A stretch of DNA of 64,000 bases from Megalobrama amblycephala (taxonomy: Eukaryota; Chordata; Actinopteri; Cypriniformes; Xenocyprididae): assembly GCF_018812025.1 (NCBI RefSeq), contig NC_063052.1, positions 29,271,193-29,335,192 of the forward strand, read 5' to 3'. A model generated the notes under the pieces. That model was not told where the DNA came from, did no database searches, and saw only the letters and a program-made list of their open reading frames with translations. Positions 25,101 through 39,204 of this stretch are shown here, in pieces (the stretch's first letter is position 1; each line of letters starts with the position of its first letter). Both the position numbers and the translations under genes were made by a program.

Positions 25101-28100
25101 TGTCATTTAAGTTTTTCACTGCAAAACTCACTGTATTATTCAGTATTTTGTTCTTGGTTCCCAATAAACATCCTTAAAACAAGATGCATTCCCTTGTAAG
25201 ATAATGGAAAATATATCTTGCATTATGTTAGTTTTTATTTCCCTTTGGCAAATGTTTTTTTTTTTCTTGTTGTAAGCATAAATCTAACAAAATTTAGTGA
25301 GGTTTGTGAACAAATAATTTGCCTATAGGGTTATAAAAATAAACTTAATTCGGGATATATTTTCTCAAAACAAGTTTTAATGTTTAAAAAGATTTTTAGC
25401 AGTTTAATGTCTGTTATGCTTGATTGCTTGCAAAAATCTTTCTAATAAAAGATGCATCTTTGTTCTTTGTAGCTCCACAAGAGACCTGATGTGCCTCTCT
25501 ACAAGAAGATCAGATCCAGTAAGGATATTTTCATCATTTTGATCTCTACCCATGAACATGCATCTGTTTCCAAAACTATACTGATTTGACAGGACTGAGA
25601 GTTGTTGATTTCCTCATGACTATCTTGCTCTCGTTTTTGTATTGTGTTTTTGCGTGCATGTTTGCGGATGATTAAGAGTAACGCATCAATATTTTCTCTA
25701 TTAGATGTCTATGTGGATGTGAAGCCTCTTTCTGGCTATGAAGCCACTACTTGTAACTGCAGGGCACCTGAAGACCACAGCGAGAAGGGCTGTCAGGACG
25801 ACTGTCTAAACAGGTAACAGGGCAATTAAATGCTTCATTTTTCGACCAGTCTTAAGAGGTTTACATCATCTTCTCTGCTTACTCATTAGAGTAATTGTAG
25901 TTCATAATGTGGATCTCATTGGTTTCTCATCTCTGTCTCAGGATGATCTTTGCTGAGTGTTCTCCAAGTACATGTCCGTGTGGTGAGCAGTGTGATAACC
26001 AGCATATCCAGAAGCATGAGTGGGTGCAGTGCCTTGAGCGCTTCCGAGCTGAGGGAAAGGGCTGGGGGATCCGCACCAAGCAGCCCCTACGTTCCGGCCA
26101 ATTCATCATTGAGTACTTGGGAGAGGTGGTCAGCGAACAGGAGTTCAGGTTAGCTGCAATTTGGCTTTAAACAACAAAGATGAGACACAGATTTTAACTA
26201 GTTTGAACATTCTGTCATGCTCAAATCGTATCTAAAAACTATTTATTTATTTATTTATTTACGGTCGTGTACTAACCATGTGTGATTATTATTATTATTA
26301 TTATTTTTTATTTATTTATTTTATTGTTTTAATTTAAAGTAGGGCTGTTCCCGACTAGTTTCTAGTTGACTAGTAGTCATTCATTTAAAGGGATAGTTAG
26401 GGCTGCACGATTAATTGCACGAGATTGTCATGCGTGTCTCATCAGTAAAGCCGGTTCTTTGATTAGCGGTAAATGTCCATCACCTGCTTTCAAATGGAGC
26501 GGCACTTAATATACAGAGCCGTAGTTCGCAGACAAGCTACGCAATATCGTGTTCATAATCGCAGATGAATCGCTTTCGATTACGAACGCGATATTGCGTA
26601 GCTTGTCCGCGAACTACGGCTCTGTATATTAAGTGCCGCTCCATTTGAAAGCAGGTGATGGACATTTACTGCTAATCACAGAACCGGCTTTACTGACGAG
26701 ACACGCATGACAAAAGCATGCGATTAATCGTGCAGCCCTAGGGATAGTTCACCCAAAAATGAAAATTTGATGTTTATCTGCTTACCCCCAGCGCATCCAA
26801 GACTTTGTTTTTTCAGTAGAACACAAATGATGATTTTTAACACCAACTGTTGCCATCTGTCAGTCAAATAATGGGAGTGAATGGGAACTTGGATCAATAA
26901 GAGTCGAAAAACCTTGCATAGACAAATCTAAATTAAACCCTGCAGCTCGTGACGACACACTGATGTCCTAAGACATGAAACGATCGGTTTGTGCGATTTG
27001 AATTCGGTTTGGCACTCATTGAAGTATATGCGCGAGACATCACTGCCGTTGTCAGAGCGCGATCAGACCTCACTAAGCGAGTGCTGAACGCAGTTGGACA
27101 TAGTGGTGTTTTAGAGGTAAAAAATTATATAAATACTGTTCGGTTTCTCGCACAAACCGATCGTTTCGTGTCTTAGGACATCAATGTGTCGTCACGAGCT
27201 GCAGGGTTTAATTTGGATTTGTCTATGCAAGGTTTTTCGACTCTTATTGATCCAAGTTCCCATTCACTCCCATTATTTGACTGACAGACGGCAACGGTTG
27301 GAGTTAAAAATCATCATTTGTGTTCTACTGAAGAAACAAAGTCACCTACATCTTGGATGCCCTGGGGGTAAGCAGATAAACATCAAATTTTCATTTTTGG
27401 GTGAACTATCCCTTTAAGGCGTTAGTCGACTAATTGCATGTTTATATTAATTTAATTACTTAAATATATACTGAGAATACCAAACCATAATGAGCCTTTA
27501 ATATATATACAGTAGGCGTAACATATATAGACCATCTCCGAAGTATAGTGGACACGGCTATAGAAAGAAGTGCAGCTTTCATACAGATTACATGAACTGG
27601 GAGTATATCAATTTCAATCTTTCTATAGTTATATTTCTCACGTCTGTGAGGCAAGTAGCCTATACTTTGAATTACGGTTCATTTTTGTGACCCGCTCCAG
27701 TTCACGGAGACTGAGATGACAAAAAAGTGTATCTTGTGTGTATTCTTTATTTTACAAAGGCACAGCGCTTTCTTGTTATTGTCAGTTTACACAAATAAAA
27801 GTAGACCTAGTTCGTATGATGTATTACTGTTATCTGTATGACCAAAAATGACAGAGTTGTTTCCATTGCAAGTGATTGCGCCGGTGCCTCCATGTCATGC
27901 TGTAAGCGCACCAATACTTCAGCTTCCACACTACACAAACACTTGAATATGCACCTAATAATAGTGCACATTTATCTAGGTTAATGTTAGAGCGAGTGGC
28001 CAAGTAAAGTTGCTTCTACTAGCATGTTTCAAATGATAAGCCATATTTGAGGTCGATGGATGATAGGCGAACGTTTGGATTTCCTTCCCAACATACTGTA

Positions 28101-31100
28101 ATAATCACACACAGTAGGGAATGCCATGATATTGCAGCCCAAATCATCACTGATCCACCCCTGTGCTTCACGCAACAGTCCAGGTGTTAAGCCTCTTTGG
28201 GGCTTCTCCACACCGTAACTCTCACGGGTGTGGGAAAGATGGTGAAGGTGGACTCATCAGAGAATGATATGTTTCACATTGTCCACAGCCCAAGATTTGC
28301 ACTGTTGGAATGATATTTTGAATGAGTGACCAATGGTATATAGCAGTCCGACCATGAATATTGAGTCTGTGGAGCTCCCGACGAACAGTTTTGGTAGAAA
28401 AAGGAGAGTCGAGGTGCGCATTTAATTCTGCAGTGAGTTGGGCAGCTGTGGTTTAATGTTTTTTGGATACAATCCAGATTAGTACCTGGACATCCCTTTC
28501 TCCTGGACAGCTTCCTACTGGTCCTTCCTCTGTCCTGGTCACAGATGAGCCAGCGAGCTGTGCACCAACAATTTGTCCTCTTTTGAACTCTGATATGTCT
28601 TTCATTATGTTGTGTGGATTGGGATATTTTATGTACAGCTGTGCTATTGCTCTGCTAATTCAACCTTCACACTCTGCTCTCACTGATGGAATGGAAAATT
28701 AGTGAAGATTGACCACCAGGCTGCGCATATATAGGCGATTAATTGCACCTTTTTTATAAAATTTTTACAAATTTTTTAATTAATTCACATATATAATTTT
28801 TTTTAAATAATACAATAATTAATATAAATATAAAAAACTACCTATTATGAAATGTTTTGAATTATTTTTATTTATTTATTTTCTATTTCAGTTTTAGTTT
28901 TACTTTATTTACTATACAGTTTACTGTAATTTTATCAGACGTTCAGCAAGTCTTTTTCTTGTTTAGGAGTCGCATGATGGAGCAGTACTTCTCCCACAGC
29001 GGCCACTACTGTCTGAACCTGGACAGCGGCATGGTCATCGACAGCTACCGCATGGGCAACGAGGCTCGCTTTGTCAACCACAGCTGCGAGCCCAACTGTG
29101 AGATGCAGAAATGGTGAGTGAAATGAGACCATTGATGAGTCACTGATGAAGTACGGCAATAAAATCCCATCAGCTTCTGATGAGTTCGGAAACAGAAAGG
29201 TCATTTTTAATGGTGAGTCAGTGGGGATGTGGACAACCACGAGTACTGAGTAAGCAATGACTTTATCATCTAGAAATTGCTGTATTATGAACAAGCCATG
29301 GTCATGTTGAAAAATTAAAGAGGAAGGTCACATTTTAACTCTTTTTACAGAAGGTGTTGAAACTGTTGTTTCATAATAAATTAGTGTAATTAGTCGAAAT
29401 CTAAAGGATTATATATTAGCAATGGGATTGTGAACTCAAGATCCAGGTCAGTGACCAACATCTGCTTGGAACGTAACACTATTACAGACATGTCGGGTTT
29501 TTGTGTACACACACAGTCCACAAAAAAATGTTATCTCTTCCATCTCTTGCTCTGTTTTGTCTCTTTCACACACACATTAAAAACTGTGCTTGTAGGCTGA
29601 ATGGTGGCAGATCATCCATCTTGTCACACAAGAGCGATTATCTGAAGCTTGTGTTTTAGGGTGGGGGACACAGCTGTGCTGCCCAGTGGTTAGCTGTTAG
29701 AGCGCACACACACCCACATCTGTGCATAAATGGCCTCATTCTACCTTATTGCATATTGTACAACTTAGCCTAGTTTTTCAATATCAGATCCATAATGCTT
29801 GTTGTTACTTGACATGGCTTGAGTTAATTTCATTTCATTTCAAAGATCGACACTCAGATGCAATGTAGCCACAATATATCGAAGCTTTTAACACTGTTCA
29901 AAAGTTCTGAAAGAAATGAATAGTTTTATTCAGCAAGAACGTATAAAATTGATCAAGACTTGACTGTAAAGATATTGTTGCAAAAGATTTCTATTTCATA
30001 TTAATGCATATTCATATTCATTAGAAGTGTATCACAATTTCCAAAAATATTAAGCAGCACAACTTTTTTCAACATTGATAATATTTTTTTTTCTTGAGCA
30101 GCAAATCAGCATATTAAAATAATTTCTGAAGGATCATGTAACATTGAAGACTGGAGTAATGATGCTGAAAATTCAGCTTTGACATTATTATTTAAGTATA
30201 TTAAAATAGAAAACTTTTATTTTAAATTGTAATAATATTCCACAATATTACAGTTTTTACTGTATTTTTGATCAAATAAATACAGGATTGGTGAGCATAT
30301 GAGACTTTTTTTTCAAAAACATTAAAAAACTTACTGACCCTTTTGAGTTGTAAAGTGTATATGGAAATATTATTATTAATCCAAGAAAAAAGTCTCCAAA
30401 GAAAATGTGAAAGGTGATTGCAAAAGTTAAACCAGATTAGATCAGATTATTAGAGATTTAACAATCCGTTTCATAATTGCTTTAAAAACTTGACCTAGGT
30501 GGAACGTTGAGTTTAAATCATGAATCAATCTGTCTGTCTTTCAGGTCGGTGAATGGAGTGTACCGTATTGGTCTGTTTGCTCTGAAAGACATCAACAGCG
30601 GAACAGAACTGACATATGACTACAACTTCCACTCCTTCAACACGGAAGAACAGGTACATTAGAAGGGTTTCAGTCACCCCTATCCTGCATGTCAGGAACA
30701 TGCCTGTCTGAAGCATGTACATACACATGCACACGCAGCTGTGTTTTGTAGCGGATGCTTGTACTTCATTCGTCCAGATCGCTGGTGCTGATTCAGTCAC
30801 TCATAGGCTCCTGATTATTCTAGCTACAGTATCTAGAAGGGTTGGGACTCCAAATAACATTATATATAATACATTATATTTAATATTTTTATTTTGTTAA
30901 CACTTTATTATTAAGTTAAAATGTTATTAAGTTTATTATTAAGTTAAAATGCACTGTAACTATTTGCAGATTCCATAGAACATCTGAAATTGGTTGTTTG
31001 TCATGTGATTTAATCATTATACTTTCTAAAGGCGTAACATAAGTATTATAATATATTATAACTATGGTTACAATTATTCACAAGACCATACAATGCATTA

Positions 31101-31840
31101 TAAGGCATAATTAATATATAACAAATACTTTTATAATGCATTATATATAAAGGAGGCTTTAACTATTTTTATTTATTATAATTTATTTCACATTAATGAG
31201 GTTGAAAAACAGTGTTGTGGACAGTTTACATTTATTTACTTTTAAGCAGACTTTACTTTTAATCTTATTTTTATTTATTCTCACGTTTTTGATATGCTTA
31301 CTTTGATATGTGTATTTGTGCTTGTTAGTCAATTGAAGCATTTTTTTTCTTGCTTGTCAAATGATAATGTTTCTCTGCTCTTGTTGCTATGCAGCAAGTC
31401 TGCAAGTGTGGCTCAGAGGGCTGCCGTGGCATCATTGGCGGCAAGAGCCAACGAATCAATGGGCTGCCTGGGAAAGGGGGCGGATCAGGGGGCGGAGCCC
31501 GAAGGCTTGGGAGACTGAAAGAGAAACGCAAGTCCAAACACTCACTGAAGAAACGGGTATGAGACATTCAATAATGCTGCACTACTATTGGCTACAATAG
31601 CTACTAGTACAGCACAGTCCTAATGCAAAACTATTTCTTTGTGTTTGACCTAAGGAGGAAGAGTCCAGTGACAGCAGCAAGTTTTACCAGCACCTTTTAA
31701 TGAAGCCCATGTCAAACAGAGAGAGGTAGGATCCCATGATCACACACTTTTTAATTTCTGGGCTGGTTTAAAGGGGCCATATTTTGCGAGTCTAATTCAT
31801 TTATGGTTTTGTACCAAAAAATAGTAATTTAGTTATTTTA

Positions 31841-31931
<91 letters not shown>

Positions 31932-34900
31932 CAATACAGTCCAAAAGTTTGGAACCACTAAGATTTTTAATGTTTTTAAAAGAAGTTTCGTCTGCTCACC
32001 AAGGCTACATTTATTTAATTAAAAATACAGTGTACTGTACTGGACTGTACTGTATATATATATAAGTGATTTTGTTATGTACTTTTGTCATTTTTATTAG
32101 TTATTTTTATTTATATTTATTTTATAAAACATATTATAATAATTTGAACAATATATAATAATTCTATTAATTATATTTATTTTATTTACCTTTATTTTTA
32201 TTTCAGTAATTTTGTACTTTAACTTGAAAATGACCTGTTATATTTGGCTAATCTGACATCGTAAAGGTCTAGACATCCTCCACTGTTTTCTTGTTTAATA
32301 CAGGAACTTTGTGCTGAAACATCGAGTGTTCCTGTTGCGGAATTGGGAGAAGATGCGGGAGAAACAGGAACTTCTGAAGCGAGAGGGAGAGAGAGAGCGA
32401 GAGAGGGAGAACAGCGGCCTGTCTCTTTACACACGCTGGGGAGGAGTCATCCGCGATGACGGCAACATCAAGTCAGGTGTGTGGGTATGCGCACAAGTGA
32501 ACAGTTTTGGGGAAACTTACTTTTGAAAGTAATGCATTACAATATTGCGTTACTCCCTAAAAAAAAGTAAATAATTGCATTAGTTACTTTTTATGAAAAG
32601 TAATGTGTTGCATTACTTTTGTGTTTACTTGGGCTGGGCTTGCTTGTTTGTTTTTTAATAACAACAAAAAAAGTTCTATATTATGCCAAAAGTGAAATGA
32701 ATAAGCCTCAGGCTAAAAGAAATGCATATTTACACCTTTACAGTAGAGGGAGCAGTTCAAACAAACCTTTCAGCTGTGCTGCCATTCTAGATTAAAGAAG
32801 AATAGGAAACAGGAAAAGGAAGTTCAACACTCTTATTTCTAAATCCAATCTAAAGTCATTTTTGCTTATTAGTATGGTTGAATTAGATCATTGAAGGTCA
32901 GCAGCAAATACATTGGTTAATAAAGTGAGATTAAATACATAAAGTATATTGTAAGTTGAAAAAGTAATGCGTTACTTTACTAGTTACTTGAAAAAGTAAT
33001 CTGATTACATAACTCAAATTTCTTGTAATGTGTTACCATCAACACTTCAAGTGAATAATATGCATGTCATAATATGATATCAGCTGACTAATATTATGCA
33101 TGCAAGATTGTCATTTACTGCTTTGATTATTCAGACTCTTGGTAAATCTTGATTAACACGATTAGCATTGTTTGGTGCTTTTTTCCAGATGTATTTCTGA
33201 CTCAGTTCTCAGCACTGCAGACGTCACGCTCTGTGCGCACACGCAGACTTGCGGCAGCTGAGGAGAACACGGAAGTTACGCGCACTGCACGCTTGGCACA
33301 CATCTTCAAAGAGATCTGTGACATGATCACAAGCTACAAGGGTAAACGGACACTAATTCTTTCACACAAACGCCATCACGCATAAACCCATAAAAACACG
33401 CAGTTTTTGCTATTAACCTTATTGTTGGCGGTCGCTTTAATGGCTCTATAATCATTTTCATTATGCAAAGCAAGAACCAAAGTCATAATCATGGAATAAC
33501 GGAATTAGACTTTGAGTTTGACATGCAATTCACATCTGTAGTTTCTCAGTTTGGTTGACTGGACTGCAATCAGTAGCGAACTTGTTACTAAGCGCTGACA
33601 CTTGTTAGTTATTCGTTCTGATGGAAATCTCATTTTAAATGATTTAGTTATGCAAAATTCAATTAGTGAGGTATGCGATTCTGCAAAAGGCTGTGCTTTT
33701 GATTTTTTTTAATCTAGTTTCAATTTCATCTTAGTGTATTTTTGTTTTATTGCCTCAGTTTCATGAGATGTATTTGCACTTACACACACTGCTTATGACC
33801 TACACTCACATTATCAATTGCTTTCTTGTACTTTGAAGATTCATCTGGTCAGACTCTTGCTGCTCCACTGCTTAACCTGCCTTCTAGGAAGAGGTGAGAA
33901 CAATATTCTGTTCTTAGTACAGATTATTTACAATATAAATATGTATTCTTTAGTTATTTGGTGCAGTTAAAGGGTCTGCAGAGGTTTAAGGCCCTGATAT
34001 ACTCCTATATGTCATTTTGAACAAAACCAGGCCAAAACGTAGTTCATTTGGAGTTTGGTTCAGGAGTTGAAACAGCTTGCCAAAGTGAACTTTCTGGAAA
34101 AGTTTGTTACGGCTGGTAAACCCCTTTGATGTACCATTGGTCCATGATGATTACAAAACAGGCGGGTCTCCTCTGAGGCTTCGCCTTCTTTGACTTGGAA
34201 ATCTTCTCTGGTTCATTTCTTCTGTTAAGTGCGAGTAAAAACATGAACACACCAGAGAGCTGTTTTATAGTAGTAAATAAAGTTGTTATTATAATTGAAA
34301 GAATTATGCATTAAAAACTGCAGTGAGAACAGTCTTAAAGGGATAGTTCACCCAAAAATGAAAATTATCCCATAATTTACTCACCCTCAAGCCATCCTAG
34401 GTGTATATGACTTTGAGTTATATTAAAAAATATTATGGCTCTTCCAAGATTTATAATGGGAGTGAATAGTAACCGATATTTTGAAGCCAAAAAAAGCACA
34501 TCCTCCATCGTAAAAGTAATCCATACAACTCCAGGGGGTTCATAAAGGCTTTTTGAAGCGAAATGAAAATTCTGGTTTTAGACTTCTAATTCATGATCTG
34601 TGTTTTGTTTTGCTCTGTCCTCTGCACTTCCGTGTTTGTCAATACGTCATGGATGTGCTTTTTTGGGCTTCAAAATCACGATGACTATTCACTCCCATTA
34701 TAAAGCTTTGGAAGAGGCAAACATTTTTTTTATATAACTCCGATTGTGTTCGGCTGAAAGAAGAAAAACATATACACCTAGGATGGCTTGAGGGTGAATA
34801 AATTATGGGATAATTTTCATTTTTCATTTTCATTTTTGGGTGAACTAACCCTTTAAGATGTGTGTTACGGTCACTGTGTTCATGTGTGTCTACAGAAACA

Positions 34901-37900
34901 TACAGTACTATGAGAAGGTCACCGATCCGCTAGATCTCAGTACCATAGAGAAGCAGATCCTCACTGGACACTACAAAACTGTTGAGGCATTTGATGCGGA
35001 CATGCTCAAAGTGTTTCGCAATGCTGAGGTTAGTCCCAGTTTTACTACACTTATTACTCACAAATATGATTATATTATGCTATAATGTAAATCATTACGA
35101 TATCATTATAATTAATGAAAATGCAAATAATTATAATTAATCAAATCATTGTAATCAATATAAGAAGTAGTCAAAGTATAATAAGTTATTTGAATAAATG
35201 AGGTTTGAGGTGCATTCAGAAATTTTATCCTCCAAAAAAAAAGAAAAAAAAGAAGTTTGAATAAAAGAAAAAATAAATATTATAAAATATAAAGTAATAG
35301 TTTAAGATAATGATGAATTTGATGAATCTTATTTTTCACAGTTGATTGTACATGAATCTGGCTTATTCTGCCGTACTTTCTTTAAAGTCTTTTCTTATTC
35401 TCAACAGAAATATTACGGCCGGAAGTCTGCTGTAGGTCGTGATGTGTGCCGGCTGCGGAAGGCGTACTATGGTGCGCGTCATGAGGCTGCTGTCCAGATT
35501 GATGAGATCGTGGGTGAGACGGCCAGTGAGGCAGACAGCTCTGATTCGCTGGAGAGAGACCACGCCCACCACCACCATCACCATGACGGAGGGGGCAGTC
35601 ACGACAAAGACGATGATGTGATCCGCTGCATCTGTGGCATGTACAAGGACGAAGGGCTCATGATCCAGTGTGAGAAATGCATGGTATGTGCTCATATTGA
35701 TATTAGTATATACAGTACAGTCCAAAAGTTTGGAACCACTAAGATTTTTAATGTTTTTAAAAGAAGTTTCGTCTGCTCACCAAGGCTACATTTATTTAAT
35801 TAAAAATACAGTAAAAACAGTAATATTGTGAAATATTATTACAATTTAAAATAACTGTTTTCTATTTGAATATATTTCACAAAGTAATTTATTCCTGTGA
35901 TGCAAAGCTGAATTTTCAGCATCATTACTCCAGTCTTCAGTGTCACATGATCCTTCAGAAATCATTCTAATATGCTGATCTGCTGCTCAAGAAACATTTA
36001 ATGTGTACAATTGTACAAAATATTTGTGTACAATATTTTTTTTCAGGATTATTTGATTAATAGAAAGTTCAAAAGAACAGTGTTTATGTGAAATCTAATC
36101 TTTTGTAACATTATAAATGTCTTTACTGCCACTTTTGATTGATTTAATGCATCCTTGCTGAATAAAAGTATTCAGTTCTTTAATTTTTTTCAAAAAAAAT
36201 AAAAATAAAAATTCTTACTGACCCCAAACTTTTGAACGGTAGTGTATAATGCTACAGAAGCTTTGTATTTCAGATAAATGCTGTTCTTTTGAACTTTCTA
36301 TTCATCAAGGAATCCTGAAAAAAAAAAAGTACACAACTGTTTTCAACATTGACAATAATCATAAATGTTTATTGAGCAGCAAATCAGCATATTAGAATGA
36401 TTTCTGAAGGATCATGTGACACTGAAGACTGGATTAACGATGCTGAAAATTCAGCTTTGCATCACAGGAATAAATTACTTTGTCAAATATATTTAAATAG
36501 TACACAGTTATTTTAAATTGTAATAATATTTCACAATATTTTTTACTGTATTTTTAATTAAATAAATGTAGCCTTGGTGAGCAGACGAAACTTCTTTTAA
36601 AAACATTAAAAATCTTAGTGGTTCCAAATTTTTGGACTGTACTGTATATATATTGCAATTTATCCCACACCATTTTTGATACATGATTAATATGTCCATG
36701 AAAGATACCTTTAAATTATTTGACTTGAGGAGAGCTGTGCTATTACTTTTGGTAGTCTGTAAAATTGGCAAGTAGTGACCAGATGCCATATCTAGGGACA
36801 TGAATGTTATTTAGGAGTAGAGTCTTTTAACTTGTCACAATAAGCAACCACCCAGCACTGCCCTTGCAACATCTCAACACACTTTGCTAACGGCATAGCA
36901 ACACCCTAAATACCACGCAGAACAACTTAGCAACACCCTACCAACTACATAGCAATGGTGGGTGTGTATTGATGTCACTTTCCCACCAGAATACGCCCTC
37001 CTCGGCTGCACTGAGTGGCAAAAGAGCCTGCTGCATAACTGGATTTAATAGGGGAAAATGCAAATAAAACAAACAATTATCAGTTTAAATTAAAGGCAGA
37101 TGGACCTGAAAGTGTTCCTTACAACTTAGCAAAGAACAAGTGATCCATGAATGTTGATATATGGCCAGGAATCGTGTTTAATGACATTTATATGTGCCTG
37201 ATTTTGACACAGGGAAATACATAAAGCAAATTTGCCTGTGAACGCTTTATATAAATACAATATAGGTCTAAATCTGGGTGATCACTTATATCAGTGTTAT
37301 ATTTATCATCAGTGCTAAAATTTGGATGTTTTTTAATAAACACTGACAAAAACTGTAAAATGATGCAGAATATAAGATGGTAAATATTTAATTGTTGAGT
37401 TGTCAGTACAATATATAACATTTAATATATATATGGTATGATTTGACCCCAAAATTCAACATATTGACAAAACGATAACTGCAAACGATAACTTTTTCTG
37501 TGAATTACAGTGATCCATTTGCTTCTCTATTCTGTAGCTTTCGGCAGTCTGTAAAAATATACCTCAGGTTTCTTGTCAAATCTATTTGTACAGTCAATCT
37601 CACAACTATTTCCCATTTTAGATGTTTTGTGTGTTTTTTGTGGCATTCACGCTGAAAACCAATGCTGCTACTCAGTATTTTGCCACTCAGTAGGCATGAC
37701 CACAGTCATTCCGGCTGACAGTGACATCATGTGCATACCCTCTATACTTTAAATACCATTCAGAACACCCTTAGCAACAACATGACAACCACCTACAACA
37801 CCCTAGCATTACCGAAAATGTCTGATGAAAAGTCTATTTCTTTTTAAATATGTAGTCTACTGTGTTTAAAGGGAGACACATTGTTTTTTTTATTGGGCAA

Positions 37901-37995
37901 AATATGCTAATATTAATATTTATATACTATATATTTTATAATTATAAAATATATATAATATATATTTTTAATTGGCTTTTATATTTTCAGTTTAG

Positions 37996-38072
<77 letters not shown>

Positions 38073-39143
38073 CTATATAGCTTAATTTTTTGTTTTAGTA
38101 ATTTTAGTACTTGAACCTAAACTTATTTATTTCAGTTTGTTGCCAACACAACATTTCTAATTTACGGTACCTGCCAAAAGTTTGGAAACATATACATTTT
38201 TTTTTTTGAAAGAAGTCTCTTTTGCTCACCAAGGCTGCATTTATTTAATCAAAAACAGAAATATTGTGAAATATTATTACTGTTTAAAATCAATGTTTTT
38301 TAATAAAGTTGAATTAATTCTTGTGATGGCAAAGCTGAATTTTCAGCACCATTACCTCCAGTCTTCAGTGTCACATGATCCTTCAATCTTTCTAATATGC
38401 TGATTTGCAAGGATGCATTACATTGATCAAAAGTGATTGATCATTTATTATGTTACAAAACACTTCTTTGCAAAACATTAAAAAAAGTTAATTTTTCCAA
38501 ACTTTTGACAGGTACTGTAATATTACGTTATTTATCTAATTTTTATTTGATTTTATTTCAACTTTATTTTAATTACCAAAGTTATTTTTAGTAGTTTCAG
38601 TTAACAATAACAACTATCACAATTATAGGCTATTTAATTATCCATTATTCTATCATTATTCATATTATTAATGTAACGTGTTGCGTATTGATTTTAAACC
38701 ATCTGTAATTGGGAGAAGCATAGATAATATACATGTTCTGTGTTTCTGTCTGTCAGGTGTGGCAGCACTGTGATTGCATGCGTTTGGAGGCAGACGTGGA
38801 GCATTATCTCTGTGAGCAGTGTGATCCTCGTCCGGTGGACAGGGTATGTGACCTTTCAGTCTGTGTAACCTTACAATTCATTCTTCCTCTCTGACTGTGT
38901 TTAGAACGACCATATGCTCTCTTATCACAACATTTTAAAGGTCACTCCAAGATTAAGATCTCGTCTGTCATTCAGGAAGTTCCGAACTTTGGAAAGGGTT
39001 TTTATTTTTTGTGTGTGTGTTTTATAAATTTCCTGTCATTGCTGTAACAGGAGGTCCCAATGGTGCCCCAACCCAGCTATGCCCAATCAGGATCCATCTA
39101 TTATATATGCCTGCTGCGTGATGACTTACTATTGCATCAGGGT

Positions 39144-39204
<61 letters not shown>

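Noticed and set aside
26398..26740. Long palindrome considered as a miRNA precursor
   Set aside because: Terminal structure and the 8-bp duplication show a hAT-like MITE.
37862..38080. Open frame rich in Tyr and Ile
   Set aside because: Made by an (AT)n microsatellite; not coding.
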